Part shown: positions 8,531 through 15,345 of the stretch, in pieces
How the letters are laid out: every line of letters begins with the position of its first letter
Position numbering within the stretch: the stretch's first letter is position 1
Source: an uncultured Acetatifactor sp.
GTDB lineage: Bacteria > Bacillota > Clostridia > Lachnospirales > Lachnospiraceae
DNA: 20,554 nucleotides
Direction of reading: 5' to 3'
Assembly: GCA_910587555.1 (NCBI GenBank)
Contig: CAJULV010000045.1
Span: 207 to 20,760, forward strand
The notes under the pieces: model-generated
Seen by the model: only the letters and a program-made list of their open reading frames with translations
Databases searched by the model: none
Told to the model about the DNA's origin: nothing
Translations under genes and position numbers: made by a program

Positions 8531-9007
8531 ATGACGGGAAACTATCTGATGCTCCTGGAGGAAAGCCTTCGGAAGAAGCTGCAGGTCATGGCGGAAGTTC
8601 AGAAGTATAATCTGCGTCAGCAGGAGCTTTTCCAGTCCGGTATGGCGGACATTGACAAGTTCGATGAATATGTGGAGGAAAAGGGACTTCTGATAGACAA
8701 GCTGAACGCGTTGGACAGCGGTTTCGACAAACTGTATGCCAATGTGGCTGCGGAATTGAAGGATAACCGCGCGCAATATGCGGAGCAGATTCGGAGGTTG
8801 CAGGGGCTGGTGACGGAAGTGACGGATGCAAGCGTTGCCATTCAGGCACAGGAGGCCCGGAATAAGAAACTGATCGAAGACTTCTTCCGCAAGCAGCGCG
8901 ACGGCATACGGATGGGACGTAAATCTTCCAAGGCGGCTCTTGGCTATTACAAGACCATGAGCAAGTCCGCGGTAGTGACGCCTCAGCTTATGGATAAGAA
9001 AAAATAG
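8531..9007 (+). CDS. Small coiled-coil protein, probable FliT/FlgN-type export chaperone
   Basis: This is a 158-residue, highly charged, almost entirely helical protein. The first 110 residues look like a long antiparallel coiled coil (for example LLEESLRKKLQVMAEVQKYN and DKFDEYVEEKGLLIDKLNAL), and the C-terminus is basic (RKQRDGIRMGRKSSKAALGY) and ends in DKKK. The spacing EKG-LIDKL in the middle is common in FlgN/FliT-like chaperones. The position directly after fliS, where Firmicutes usually encode FliT, supports a chaperone for FliD or the hook-associated proteins. No catalytic motif is seen. The sequence is too divergent to choose between FliT and FlgN, so I give no symbol. Confidence 0.8.
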   Translation: MTGNYLMLLEESLRKKLQVMAEVQKYNLRQQELFQSGMADIDKFDEYVEEKGLLIDKLNALDSGFDKLYANVAAELKDNRAQYAEQIRRLQGLVTEVTDASVAIQAQEARNKKLIEDFFRKQRDGIRMGRKSSKAALGYYKTMSKSAVVTPQLMDKKK

Positions 9008-9017
9008 CATACATGCT

Positions 9018-9046
9018 CCGGTAACCTGCGGGTTCCGGGGTTTTTT
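9018..9046 (+). terminator. Rho-independent terminator after the fliS-chaperone operon
   Basis: CCGG at 9018-9021 and AACC at 9023-9026 (one bulged T) pair with GGTT and CCGG at 9031-9038 around a TGCG loop; GG and six T (9041-9046) follow. It lies 10 bases after the stop of the preceding gene. In the rest of the gap up to the flagellin promoter (9047-9178) I see only a small inverted repeat (ACCCGG at 9086-9091, CCGGGT at 9102-9107) without a T-tract, and no gene. Confidence 0.85.
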
Positions 9047-9178
9047 GCTTTATGCGCAGGTTTGCCGCCATCTGATAGAGCGAGAACCCGGCGGCCGTAT
9101 TCCGGGTCCGGGCAGAATGGCTTTGCAGGAGAAATGCCGGGGCGGCGGAAGAAAATGAGATAAATTTACAATCCCATA

Positions 9179-9206
9179 TAAATTTTTAAGGAAGACGGAC
9201 CGATAT
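9179..9206 (+). promoter_or_regulatory. Sigma-28 promoter of the first flagellin gene
   Basis: TAAA at 9179-9182 is followed, after 16 bases, by ACCGATAT at 9199-9206, close to TAAA-N15-GCCGATAT. It lies about 120 bases before the flagellin ATG and after a terminator, so flagellin is a separate unit. The leader contains a hairpin (ATCTGTT at 9247-9253 with AACAGAT at 9261-9267), a CCCGCGGG palindrome near 9286-9293 and several GGA triplets, the last in the ribosome binding site. Confidence 0.75.
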
Positions 9207-9326
9207 AATAGAAAATAGGTTGGCATGGCATATGCTGTAACAGAGCATCTGTTAAAGTTCAACAGATTATAAAAAGCAAGAAGCGACCCGCGGGGGACGG
9301 AGTTTATTCAAGGAGGAATAAAGAAT

Positions 9327-10775
9327 ATGGCAATGATAGTAAAACACAATCTTACGGCTATGAACTCTAACAGAATGTTAGGATTGACGACGACTTCTCA
9401 GGCGAAGGCTACGGAGAAGCTGTCTTCCGGTTATAAGATCAACCGTGCGGCAGACGATGCGGCAGGGCTTGCCATCAGCGAAAAGATGAGAAAGCAGATC
9501 AGAGGCCTGACCCAGGCTTCCCTGAATGCACAGGACGGTATCAGTGCAGTGCAGACCGCTGACGGCGCTCTCAACGAAGTACACGACATGATTCACAGAC
9601 TGGCAGAGCTGACCGTGAAGGCTGCCAACGGTACGATGTCCGAGACGGACAGAGAGGCGGTGCAAAGCGAAGTTAACCAGCTGGTATCCGAGGTTGACAG
9701 AATTGCGACGACCACGAAATTCAACGAGACCTACCTGATGAGAGGCAACAATAAGGGTGAGGTTGCGAAGCTGACATTTTCGTCGGCAGAGGTGTCATTG
9801 GCGAAAGATTTCGGCGGTGTTGCAGCCGACCACAAGGGAGACCTGGTTACCCCTACTCCCGGTACCGCAGGCGCACCTACGCTGATTAATGCAGGTACAG
9901 GTATTTTCAACATAAAAGTGAGTGCGGGCGTAACCGTTGTAGAGGCAGCGATACCCGCAGACAATCCGACGGCTCCCGCCGGTGTCCAGCCCACGGCCAC
10001 AATGTCGATAAAGGGATTGGATATGACGGCCAGCAACAGTGCCGCGAATACACAGTATACCGGAAAAACCGTAGGGCCGGTAGGCGGGAATCCCAACGAT
10101 GTCGTTTACGTTTTGGTAGAGAAGACGCTGGGAATTGCGGATCCGATCGACGACAAGCTGAGCGTAAGCGAAGTTGTAAGGAACATTAATAAGAGTCCGA
10201 ATCCGGCGAATGCAGGCAATCCGGTAATAAAAGCGTTTTCCAGCATGGACGAGATGATGGCGGCCATAAAGGCAGATCACAGCGAGGATATCAAGACGGT
10301 TACCTCCTTTGTGTATCCCACCGGCAGCATCGGAATGAGGGCCGAAACCTTTGCGGATGTGAATGATGCAATCGACGTAAGCCTGCATGTAGGAACCGAT
10401 TCCTCTCAGGACAATAAGATCCATATGAACATCGCGATGCTCAGCGCAAGAGGCCTTGGCCTGAACGGTCTGGACGTTAGCGGAGATACGGGAGATGCCG
10501 CTACCGCCGCTATTGACGTGGTGTCCGATGCATTACAGAAGGTATCCAACCAGAGAGCGGCCTTGGGTGCCATCCAGAACAGGCTGGAGCATACCATTGC
10601 AAACCTGGATAACGTTGTTGAGAATACCACCAGTGCGGAAGCTTCTATCCGTGACACGGATATGGCATCCCAGATGGTTGAGTACTCCAACAACCAGATT
10701 CTGGCACAGGCAGGCCAGGCAATGCTGGCGCAGTCTAACCAGGCTACATCAGGCGTATTGTCCCTGCTCCAGTAA
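9327..10775 (+). CDS. Flagellin (first copy)
   Basis: This is a structural subunit of the filament. The N-terminal D0/D1 region (HNLTAMNSNRMLGLTTTSQA, KATEKLSSGYKINRAADDAA, GLAISEKMRKQIRGLTQAS) and the C-terminal D1/D0 region (NRLEHTIANLDNVVENTTSA, ASQMVEYSNNQILAQAGQAM) are canonical. It has 482 residues. The central domain (about 145-350) is Ala/Pro/Thr-rich, with a Pro-rich stretch that the second flagellin lacks, and is the surface-exposed part. AAGGAGGA at 9310-9317 fixes the ATG at 9327; this N-terminus is two residues longer than that of the other flagellin. Codons are more often G/C-ending than in the second copy, which may mean lower expression. No cysteine is apparent. Confidence 0.97.
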   Translation: MAMIVKHNLTAMNSNRMLGLTTTSQAKATEKLSSGYKINRAADDAAGLAISEKMRKQIRGLTQASLNAQDGISAVQTADGALNEVHDMIHRLAELTVKAANGTMSETDREAVQSEVNQLVSEVDRIATTTKFNETYLMRGNNKGEVAKLTFSSAEVSLAKDFGGVAADHKGDLVTPTPGTAGAPTLINAGTGIFNIKVSAGVTVVEAAIPADNPTAPAGVQPTATMSIKGLDMTASNSAANTQYTGKTVGPVGGNPNDVVYVLVEKTLGIADPIDDKLSVSEVVRNINKSPNPANAGNPVIKAFSSMDEMMAAIKADHSEDIKTVTSFVYPTGSIGMRAETFADVNDAIDVSLHVGTDSSQDNKIHMNIAMLSARGLGLNGLDVSGDTGDAATAAIDVVSDALQKVSNQRAALGAIQNRLEHTIANLDNVVENTTSAEASIRDTDMASQMVEYSNNQILAQAGQAMLAQSNQATSGVLSLLQ

Positions 10776-10804
10776 GCAGTACGCAATTTATATTTGCGAC
10801 CGTA

Positions 10805-10837
10805 AACATTTGCCGACCTCATTGTATAACGAGTGAG
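10805..10837 (+). repeat. Partial copy of a dispersed repeat downstream of flagellin
   Basis: AACATTTGCCG (10805-10815), ten unrelated bases, then ATAACGAGTGAG (10826-10837). The same 11-base and 12-base blocks with exactly the same 10-base spacing occur at 19073-19105. The resemblance fades after about 10840, so only the left half of the element is recognisable. It lies between the flagellin stop and its terminator, so it is probably transcribed in the 3' untranslated region. Confidence 0.7.
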
Positions 10838-10864
10838 TATGTCATCTGTACCATAGATAAAATC

Positions 10865-10905
10865 AAGTCCCGCCGTATTTTCGATTTGAATACGGCGGGA
10901 CTTTT
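10865..10905 (+). terminator. Rho-independent terminator after the first flagellin
   Basis: A perfect 15-bp stem (AAGTCCCGCCGTATT at 10865-10879 with its complement at 10889-10903), a 9-base loop and a TTTT run at 10902-10905. It separates the two flagellin genes into independent units. Confidence 0.92.
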
Positions 10906-10967
10906 CACGGTCCGTTACTGCCTGTGAAAAAACAAGGCGGAAAAAGCGAAAAATTTTAAAAATCCCC

Positions 10968-10994
10968 TAAAGTAATTTCAAATAGCTCCGATAT
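10968..10994 (+). promoter_or_regulatory. Sigma-28 promoter of the second flagellin gene
   Basis: TAAA at 10968-10971, exactly 15 bases, then TCCGATAT at 10987-10994: one mismatch to the sigma-28 consensus. It lies 190 bases upstream of the flagellin ATG, which gives a long (about 180-base) leader. It is the best sigma-28 match in the window. The gap 10776-11183 thus holds, in order, the repeat copy, a terminator, this promoter and the leader with a CsrA-type hairpin; no gene is seen in it. Confidence 0.85.
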
Positions 10995-11142
10995 ATTTAT
11001 CAAGTAAAGCAAAATGGTATGGATACTGTTTAATGCTTACATCCGGAAGTCCAAAGCAATGCGCACGATTGTGGGAGGAGGTTCCGGAAGATTGAGTACC
11101 GCGGGTAGGAACGTGCGAATCCGAGAGCGGGAGACACAAATA

Positions 11143-11158
11143 GCCTCAGGGAAGAGGC
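11143..11158 (+). promoter_or_regulatory. Candidate CsrA-binding hairpin in the flagellin leader
   Basis: GCCTC (11143-11147) pairs with GAGGC (11154-11158), leaving the six-base loop AGGGAA with a GGA in it, the preferred CsrA target. It ends 12 bases before the ribosome binding site CAAGGAGGAATA, which itself contains GGA. A dimer bridging both sites would block the ribosome, as known for Bacillus hag. FliW and CsrA are encoded about 6 kb upstream. Binding is inference. Confidence 0.6.
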
Positions 11159-11183
11159 AATCTATTTCAAGGAGGAATATATA

Positions 11184-12572
11184 ATGGTAGTACAGCACAA
11201 TTTAACAGCAATGAACTCTAACAGAATGTTAGGCATCACCACAAATTCCCAGGCTAAGGCAACCGAGAAGTTGTCCTCTGGTTATAAGATCAACCGTGCG
11301 GCAGACGATGCAGCAGGTCTGGCTATCTCCGAGAAGATGAGAAAGCAGATTCGTGGTCTTACACAGGCTTCTTCCAACGCACAGGATGGTATCAGTGCAG
11401 TGCAGACCGCTGAAGGTGCTCTGACAGAAGTTCACGATATGCTTCAGAGAATGAACGAGCTGGCAGTTAAGGCTGCTAACGGTCCTATGTCCGAGAGCGA
11501 CAGAGAGGCAGTGCAGAGCGAAGTTAACCAGCTGGTTACCGAGATTGATCGTGTAGCTATCACCACAAAGTTCAACGAGACCTACCTGCTGAAGGGAAAC
11601 AATAAGGGTGAAGCAGGCAAACTGACCTTTAGTGATTCTCAGAAGGTTCTTACATCAGGAGCAAGCGGTATTTTCTCTACCTCTGTGAAGGGTGTAAATG
11701 ATTCTACAGGTGTTTTGAAGGCAGGTACCACGACGCTGAAGGGTGACCAGAGTATTGGTGATCTGATTGGCGAAGCTAATCCCGATGATGTAGAAATCGG
11801 ATATGACGGCGACATTCAGAAGTCCGTATTGTCAAGTACAGCTGTTAAGGGCTATAAGATTACTGTAGGCGACGTGACATATTATGCGATTGATTCCACA
11901 GCTGCAGTTGATGCTGCTGTTGGCGGCCAGGCATCCGTTAGCCAGACAGTTGATTTCCTGAACAAGTATGGTGCAGAGAATGACGGCAGCATTAAGGCAT
12001 TTGCAAGCATGGATGAGATGATGGCTGCTATCAAGAATGACCATAGCACCGATATCAAGGCTATCAGCTCTTATGTAACAGATAAGAAGGACGATGGCAG
12101 TGACACAGACAGCGGAGAGAAAGAAACATGGCTGAAGGTTGAATCTTTCGCAGACCTGAACAGTGCTGTTGATTTGAGCCTGCATGTAGGTGCTGACTCT
12201 TCCACAGACAACAAGATCAACATGAACATCGCAATGATGAGCGCAAAGGGTCTTGGTGTTAACGGCCTGAAGGTTAACGGCGACAATGCTGACAATGCAA
12301 CTGCTGCTATCGACACCATCGCAGACGCTCTGCAGAAGGTTTCCAACCAGAGAGCTTCCCTCGGTGCTGTTCAGAACAGACTTGAGCATACCATCGCTAA
12401 CCTGGATAATGTTGTTGAGAATACTCAGAGTGCTGAATCTGCTATCCGTGATACAGATATGGCTACCCAGATGGTTACCTACTCCAACAACCAGATCCTT
12501 GCTCAGGCAGGTCAGGCTATGTTGGCACAGTCCAACCAGGCTAACCAGGGTGTTCTGTCCTTGCTCGGCTAA
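11184..12572 (+). CDS. Flagellin (second copy, probably the major filament protein)
   Basis: This is a filament subunit of 462 residues. The terminal regions are almost the same as in the first copy (KATEKLSSGYKINRAADDAA; NRLEHTIANLDNVVENTQSA; MVTYSNNQILAQAGQAMLAQ), and it ends QGVLSLLG. The central region (about 145-345) differs, being Ser/Thr/Asp/Lys-rich, although its last third still aligns (KAFASMDEMMAAIK against KAFSSMDEMMAAIK). Codons favour GCT, GGT, GTT and CTG, the pattern of a very highly expressed gene, unlike the first copy. AAGGAGGAA precedes ATG 11184. With the best sigma-28 site and a CsrA-type leader, this is likely the main flagellin. It lacks a diagnostic feature for choosing a name such as fliC or hag. 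Confidence 0.97.
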   Translation: MVVQHNLTAMNSNRMLGITTNSQAKATEKLSSGYKINRAADDAAGLAISEKMRKQIRGLTQASSNAQDGISAVQTAEGALTEVHDMLQRMNELAVKAANGPMSESDREAVQSEVNQLVTEIDRVAITTKFNETYLLKGNNKGEAGKLTFSDSQKVLTSGASGIFSTSVKGVNDSTGVLKAGTTTLKGDQSIGDLIGEANPDDVEIGYDGDIQKSVLSSTAVKGYKITVGDVTYYAIDSTAAVDAAVGGQASVSQTVDFLNKYGAENDGSIKAFASMDEMMAAIKNDHSTDIKAISSYVTDKKDDGSDTDSGEKETWLKVESFADLNSAVDLSLHVGADSSTDNKINMNIAMMSAKGLGVNGLKVNGDNADNATAAIDTIADALQKVSNQRASLGAVQNRLEHTIANLDNVVENTQSAESAIRDTDMATQMVTYSNNQILAQAGQAMLAQSNQANQGVLSLLG

Positions 12573-12644
12573 TTTTTGTAAGAGTTTAAAGCTAAGCTGT
12601 AAAGGGAGAAATGTATTCATTATCTTCCAAATGAAGATTATAAA

Positions 12645-12676
12645 AGGAAAGGATCGGCGTAAGCCGGTCCTTTCTT
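12645..12676 (+). terminator. Rho-independent terminator after the second flagellin
   Basis: AAAGGATCGGC (12648-12658) and GCCGGTCCTTT (12663-12673) form an 11-bp stem with one wobble, closed by a GTAA tetraloop and extendable outward by three more pairs; the T-rich arm and following CTT serve as the tail. A smaller hairpin (ATCTTC/GAAGAT, about 12622-12638) precedes it. This marks the end of the flagellar block. Confidence 0.85.
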
Positions 12677-12687
12677 GGTAATAGTGC

Positions 12688-12773
12688 TTGACATGGCAGT
12701 CTAAGAGTTGAATATTACTTTTTGAAGCTTATGTTAAGCTTTTCTTGCCTTTTTAGCAATATCCCCTTATAAT
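12688..12773 (+). promoter_or_regulatory. Sigma-A-type promoters for the Uma2-ATPase pair
   Basis: The better promoter is TTGCCT (12745-12750), 17 bases, TATAAT (12768-12773). A second possibility upstream is TTGACA (12688-12693), 17 bases, AATATT (12711-12716). Between them are two AAGCTT palindromes (12725-12730 and 12736-12741) separated by 5 bases, which form a hairpin or possible operator. This sets the accessory genes apart from the sigma-28 units. Confidence 0.7.
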
Positions 12774-12858
12774 AGTAATAAGTTCTTACTTGGGGGCAGG
12801 CCTCGAAACAGAGTATTTGATTCTGATATGCTGGGGAACGGAACGAAAGGAGCAGCTT

Positions 12859-13407
12859 ATGTCACGGTTGAAACAGGAGAGTTATGACACTTCGAAGGAC
12901 TACTGGAATCTTCCGGATGACGTACGGGCAGAGTTGATAGATGGACATCTCTATGATGTGGCGCCGCCTAATTTTCAGCATCAGAAGTTAGTTAGTGAAC
13001 TTCATCATGCGCTTATGAATTATGTAAAGGCTAATCAGGGTGAATGTGAGGTACTTCCGGCGCCTTTTGCCGTAAACTTGAATGCTGATGATGAGAACTG
13101 GGTAGAGCCGGACATCAGTGTCATCTGTGACCGGAATAAGCTGTCCGACAGAGGCTGTGAAGGAGCGCCGGATTTTATCATTGAAGTGGTATCCACGGGA
13201 AGCCGTCCGAGGGATTACCAGACTAAGATGGTGATGTATGCCAATGCAGGTGTACGTGAATACTGGATTGTGGATCCGATGAAGAAAGCGACTACTGTAT
13301 ATTATTTCGAAGAAGATGTTGCACCTATCGTATTTCCTTTTGGACAGGATATCAATGTGGGAATTTACGGGGATTTGTATGTTAATATAGAAGCGTTGTT
13401 AAAGTGA
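12859..13407 (+). CDS. Uma2 family (DUF820) PD-(D/E)XK nuclease-fold protein
   Basis: The 182-residue product has the Uma2 layout: RAELIDGHLYDVAPPNFQHQ near the N-terminus, EPDISVI with Asp85, FIIEVVSTGSRPRDYQTKM with Glu109 and Lys123 as the likely metal-binding D...E...K set, then the family hallmark AGVREYWIVDP. Uma2 proteins adopt a restriction-endonuclease-like fold; their biological role is largely unknown and they occur in many copies in some genomes. ATG 12859 was chosen because AAAGGAG (12846-12852) sits 6 bases upstream; an in-frame TTG at 12790 would add residues before that site. It is followed after 47 bases by an ATPase gene and shares its promoter. All putative active-site residues are present, so it is probably intact. 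Confidence 0.92.
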   Translation: MSRLKQESYDTSKDYWNLPDDVRAELIDGHLYDVAPPNFQHQKLVSELHHALMNYVKANQGECEVLPAPFAVNLNADDENWVEPDISVICDRNKLSDRGCEGAPDFIIEVVSTGSRPRDYQTKMVMYANAGVREYWIVDPMKKATTVYYFEEDVAPIVFPFGQDINVGIYGDLYVNIEALLK

Positions 13408-13454
13408 CCAAAGGGAAGGGGGCGTGGAGAAGGAAAAAGGTCTGGAGGGGCTGT

Positions 13455-15170
13455 ATGACAAAAACGGTTGGAATAGGGCATCAGGATTTCGCGCAGTTGG
13501 TTGAAAGTAACTGTTTTTATATTGATAAGACAAGGTTTATTCAGGAATGGTGGGATAATAAGGATGTGGTAACACTGATTACTCGCCCCCGGCGTTTTGG
13601 TAAGACCTTGAACATAAGCATGCTGGAATGTTTTTTTTCCGTTGCATATAAGGGCAGAAGCGATTTGTTTGAACGGTTTTCCGTTTGGAAAGAAGAACGG
13701 TATCGTAAACTGCAGGGAGCCTGGCCGGTGATAAGCCTTTCTTTTGCTAATGTGAAATCAGGAAATTATGAGAATGCAGTGCTGCGCATTTGTCAGATCA
13801 TAACAGAGCTGTACCATAAGAATGCATTCCTGCTGCAGGGGGATTTGCTGTCAGATGCAGAGAAGGAAGAATATTGCAGCATTTGCATGGAGATGCCCGA
13901 AGTGGTTGCCACTATGGCGCTTCGGAAAATGGCAGACTATCTTTCACGGTATTATGGAAAAAAAGTGATTATTCTTTTGGATGAATACGATACGCCTATG
14001 CAGGAAGCGTATGTAAACGGCTATTGGGACCGGCTGACAGAGTTCATCAGGAACTTATTTAATGCGGCTTTTAAGACAAATCCGTTTATTGAGCGCGCGC
14101 TTATGACGGGCATTACCAGGATAAGTAAAGAATCAATTTTCTCAGATTTAAATCATTTGATGATTGTAACGACTACCTCGAAACTGTATGCAGATGCTTT
14201 TGGCTTTACGGAGGATGAAGTGTTTGCGGCTCTTGATGAATATGGGATGGGAGACAGGAAACAGGAGGTAAAACTGTGGTATGATGGTTTTACATTTGGA
14301 AAATGCAGGGATATTTATAATCCCTGGTCTATTCTGAATTACCTGAAGGAAAGAAAAATAGCGGCCTATTGGGCGAATACCAGTTCTAATGCTTTGGCAG
14401 GAAAATTGATACGGGAAGGCAGCAGGAATGTAAAAGAGTCATTTGAACATATGCTTGCAGGGGAGCATTTGATTGTTCCGATAGAAGAACAGATTGTATA
14501 CAGTCAGCTCGAAGAGAATGAGTATGCTGTCTGGAGTCTCTTTGTGGCTAGCGGCTATTTGAAAGTAGTAAATTATGAGGAATATGATACAGATACAGAC
14601 ATGGCTGTGCCAAAGTATGAACTGGCATTAACAAACCGTGAAGTCAGTGTGATGTTTCGGGGAATGGTGCAGGGGTGGTTTGCCGGAGAGGCCTCGAATT
14701 ATAATGATTTTGTGAAGGCGTTGCTTTTGGGTGACCTGGATGCCATGAATGAGTATATGAATCGGGTTACAGGGGCAGTTTTCAGCTATTTTGATACGGG
14801 AGGGCGAACGTCCGGAAAAGCGGAGCCGGAACGTTTCTATCATGGATTTGTATTAGGGTTAATTGTGGAACTGGATAACAGATATGTTATCACGTCAAAT
14901 CGTGAGAGCGGATTCGGACGGTATGATGTCATGTTGGAACCCAGGACAGACAGGTCGATTTCTGGAAAGCCCGGCGGAGATGCGATTATTATGGAATTCA
15001 AAGTGTATAATTCCAGAAGGGAAACAAGTCTGGAGGATACGGTTAAAGCTGCACATGCGCAGATAGAAGAGAAAGGTTACGAAAAGCTTTTGCTGGAAAA
15101 AGGAATATCAAAAGAACGAATAAGAAAATATGGATTTGCATTTGCAGGAAAAGAAGTACTGATCGGATAG
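13455..15170 (+). CDS. AAA-ATPase-like protein with C-terminal PDDEXK_9 nuclease domain (first copy)
   Basis: This 571-residue protein belongs to the family that begins with a short segment (FYIDKTRFIQEW), then the P-loop variant RPRRFGKT at 44-51, and Walker B VIILLDEYDTPM at 171-182. The C-terminal part carries a PD-(D/E)XK pattern: GRYDVM with Asp491, then IIMEFKV with Glu514 and Lys516. These proteins (AAA-ATPase_like plus PDDEXK_9) are common and multiply paralogous in gut Clostridia and Bacteroidetes; their function is not established. GGAGGGG at 13444-13450 supports ATG 13455; a GTG at 13404 overlapping the Uma2 stop is less likely. It is probably co-transcribed with the Uma2 gene, so two nuclease-fold proteins come from one message. 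No terminator is evident beyond the inverted repeat that follows. Confidence 0.9.
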   Translation: MTKTVGIGHQDFAQLVESNCFYIDKTRFIQEWWDNKDVVTLITRPRRFGKTLNISMLECFFSVAYKGRSDLFERFSVWKEERYRKLQGAWPVISLSFANVKSGNYENAVLRICQIITELYHKNAFLLQGDLLSDAEKEEYCSICMEMPEVVATMALRKMADYLSRYYGKKVIILLDEYDTPMQEAYVNGYWDRLTEFIRNLFNAAFKTNPFIERALMTGITRISKESIFSDLNHLMIVTTTSKLYADAFGFTEDEVFAALDEYGMGDRKQEVKLWYDGFTFGKCRDIYNPWSILNYLKERKIAAYWANTSSNALAGKLIREGSRNVKESFEHMLAGEHLIVPIEEQIVYSQLEENEYAVWSLFVASGYLKVVNYEEYDTDTDMAVPKYELALTNREVSVMFRGMVQGWFAGEASNYNDFVKALLLGDLDAMNEYMNRVTGAVFSYFDTGGRTSGKAEPERFYHGFVLGLIVELDNRYVITSNRESGFGRYDVMLEPRTDRSISGKPGGDAIIMEFKVYNSRRETSLEDTVKAAHAQIEEKGYEKLLLEKGISKERIRKYGFAFAGKEVLIG

Positions 15171-15216
15171 CTACGCGGATTTGCGAGCTATTTTCCCATA
15201 ATTCCTAAAAAGTGGC

Positions 15217-15312
15217 GTCAGTCAACATATGTGTTGGTATGACATGGAAGTGCCATAAACACGACATCCCGATATAACCAAAACTCGGAAACCAACACCA
15301 TTATTGACTAAC
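15217..15312 (+). repeat. 96-bp element with imperfect terminal inverted repeats
   Basis: The left arm (15220-15238) and the reverse complement of the right arm (15291-15309) match at 15 of 19 positions, with perfect outer (AGTCAA) and inner (GTGTTGGT, 8 bp) blocks; two more pairs extend outward to 15217 and 15312. About 52 bases lie between, including CCCGATATAACC. It fills most of the gap between the ATPase and the glycosyltransferase. It could be a small palindromic mobile element, a structured RNA or an operator pair; no direct target duplication is obvious. Confidence 0.6.
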
Positions 15313-15345
15313 ACCAAAAGAATTATCAATACAGTAAAGACAGAA

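Noticed and set aside
12790..12858. Extended TTG start for the Uma2 gene
   Set aside because: It begins right at the expected transcription start and precedes a good ribosome binding site for ATG 12859; the extension has no family match.
13404..13454. GTG start of the first ATPase overlapping the Uma2 stop
   Set aside because: The extension is basic and unlike the family N-terminus; GGAGGGG supports ATG 13455.
15268..15275. CCCGATAT as a sigma-28 -10 box before the glycosyltransferase
   Set aside because: The position 15 bases upstream reads AGTG with no TAAA nearby at usable spacing, and the site lies in the middle of the inverted-repeat element.
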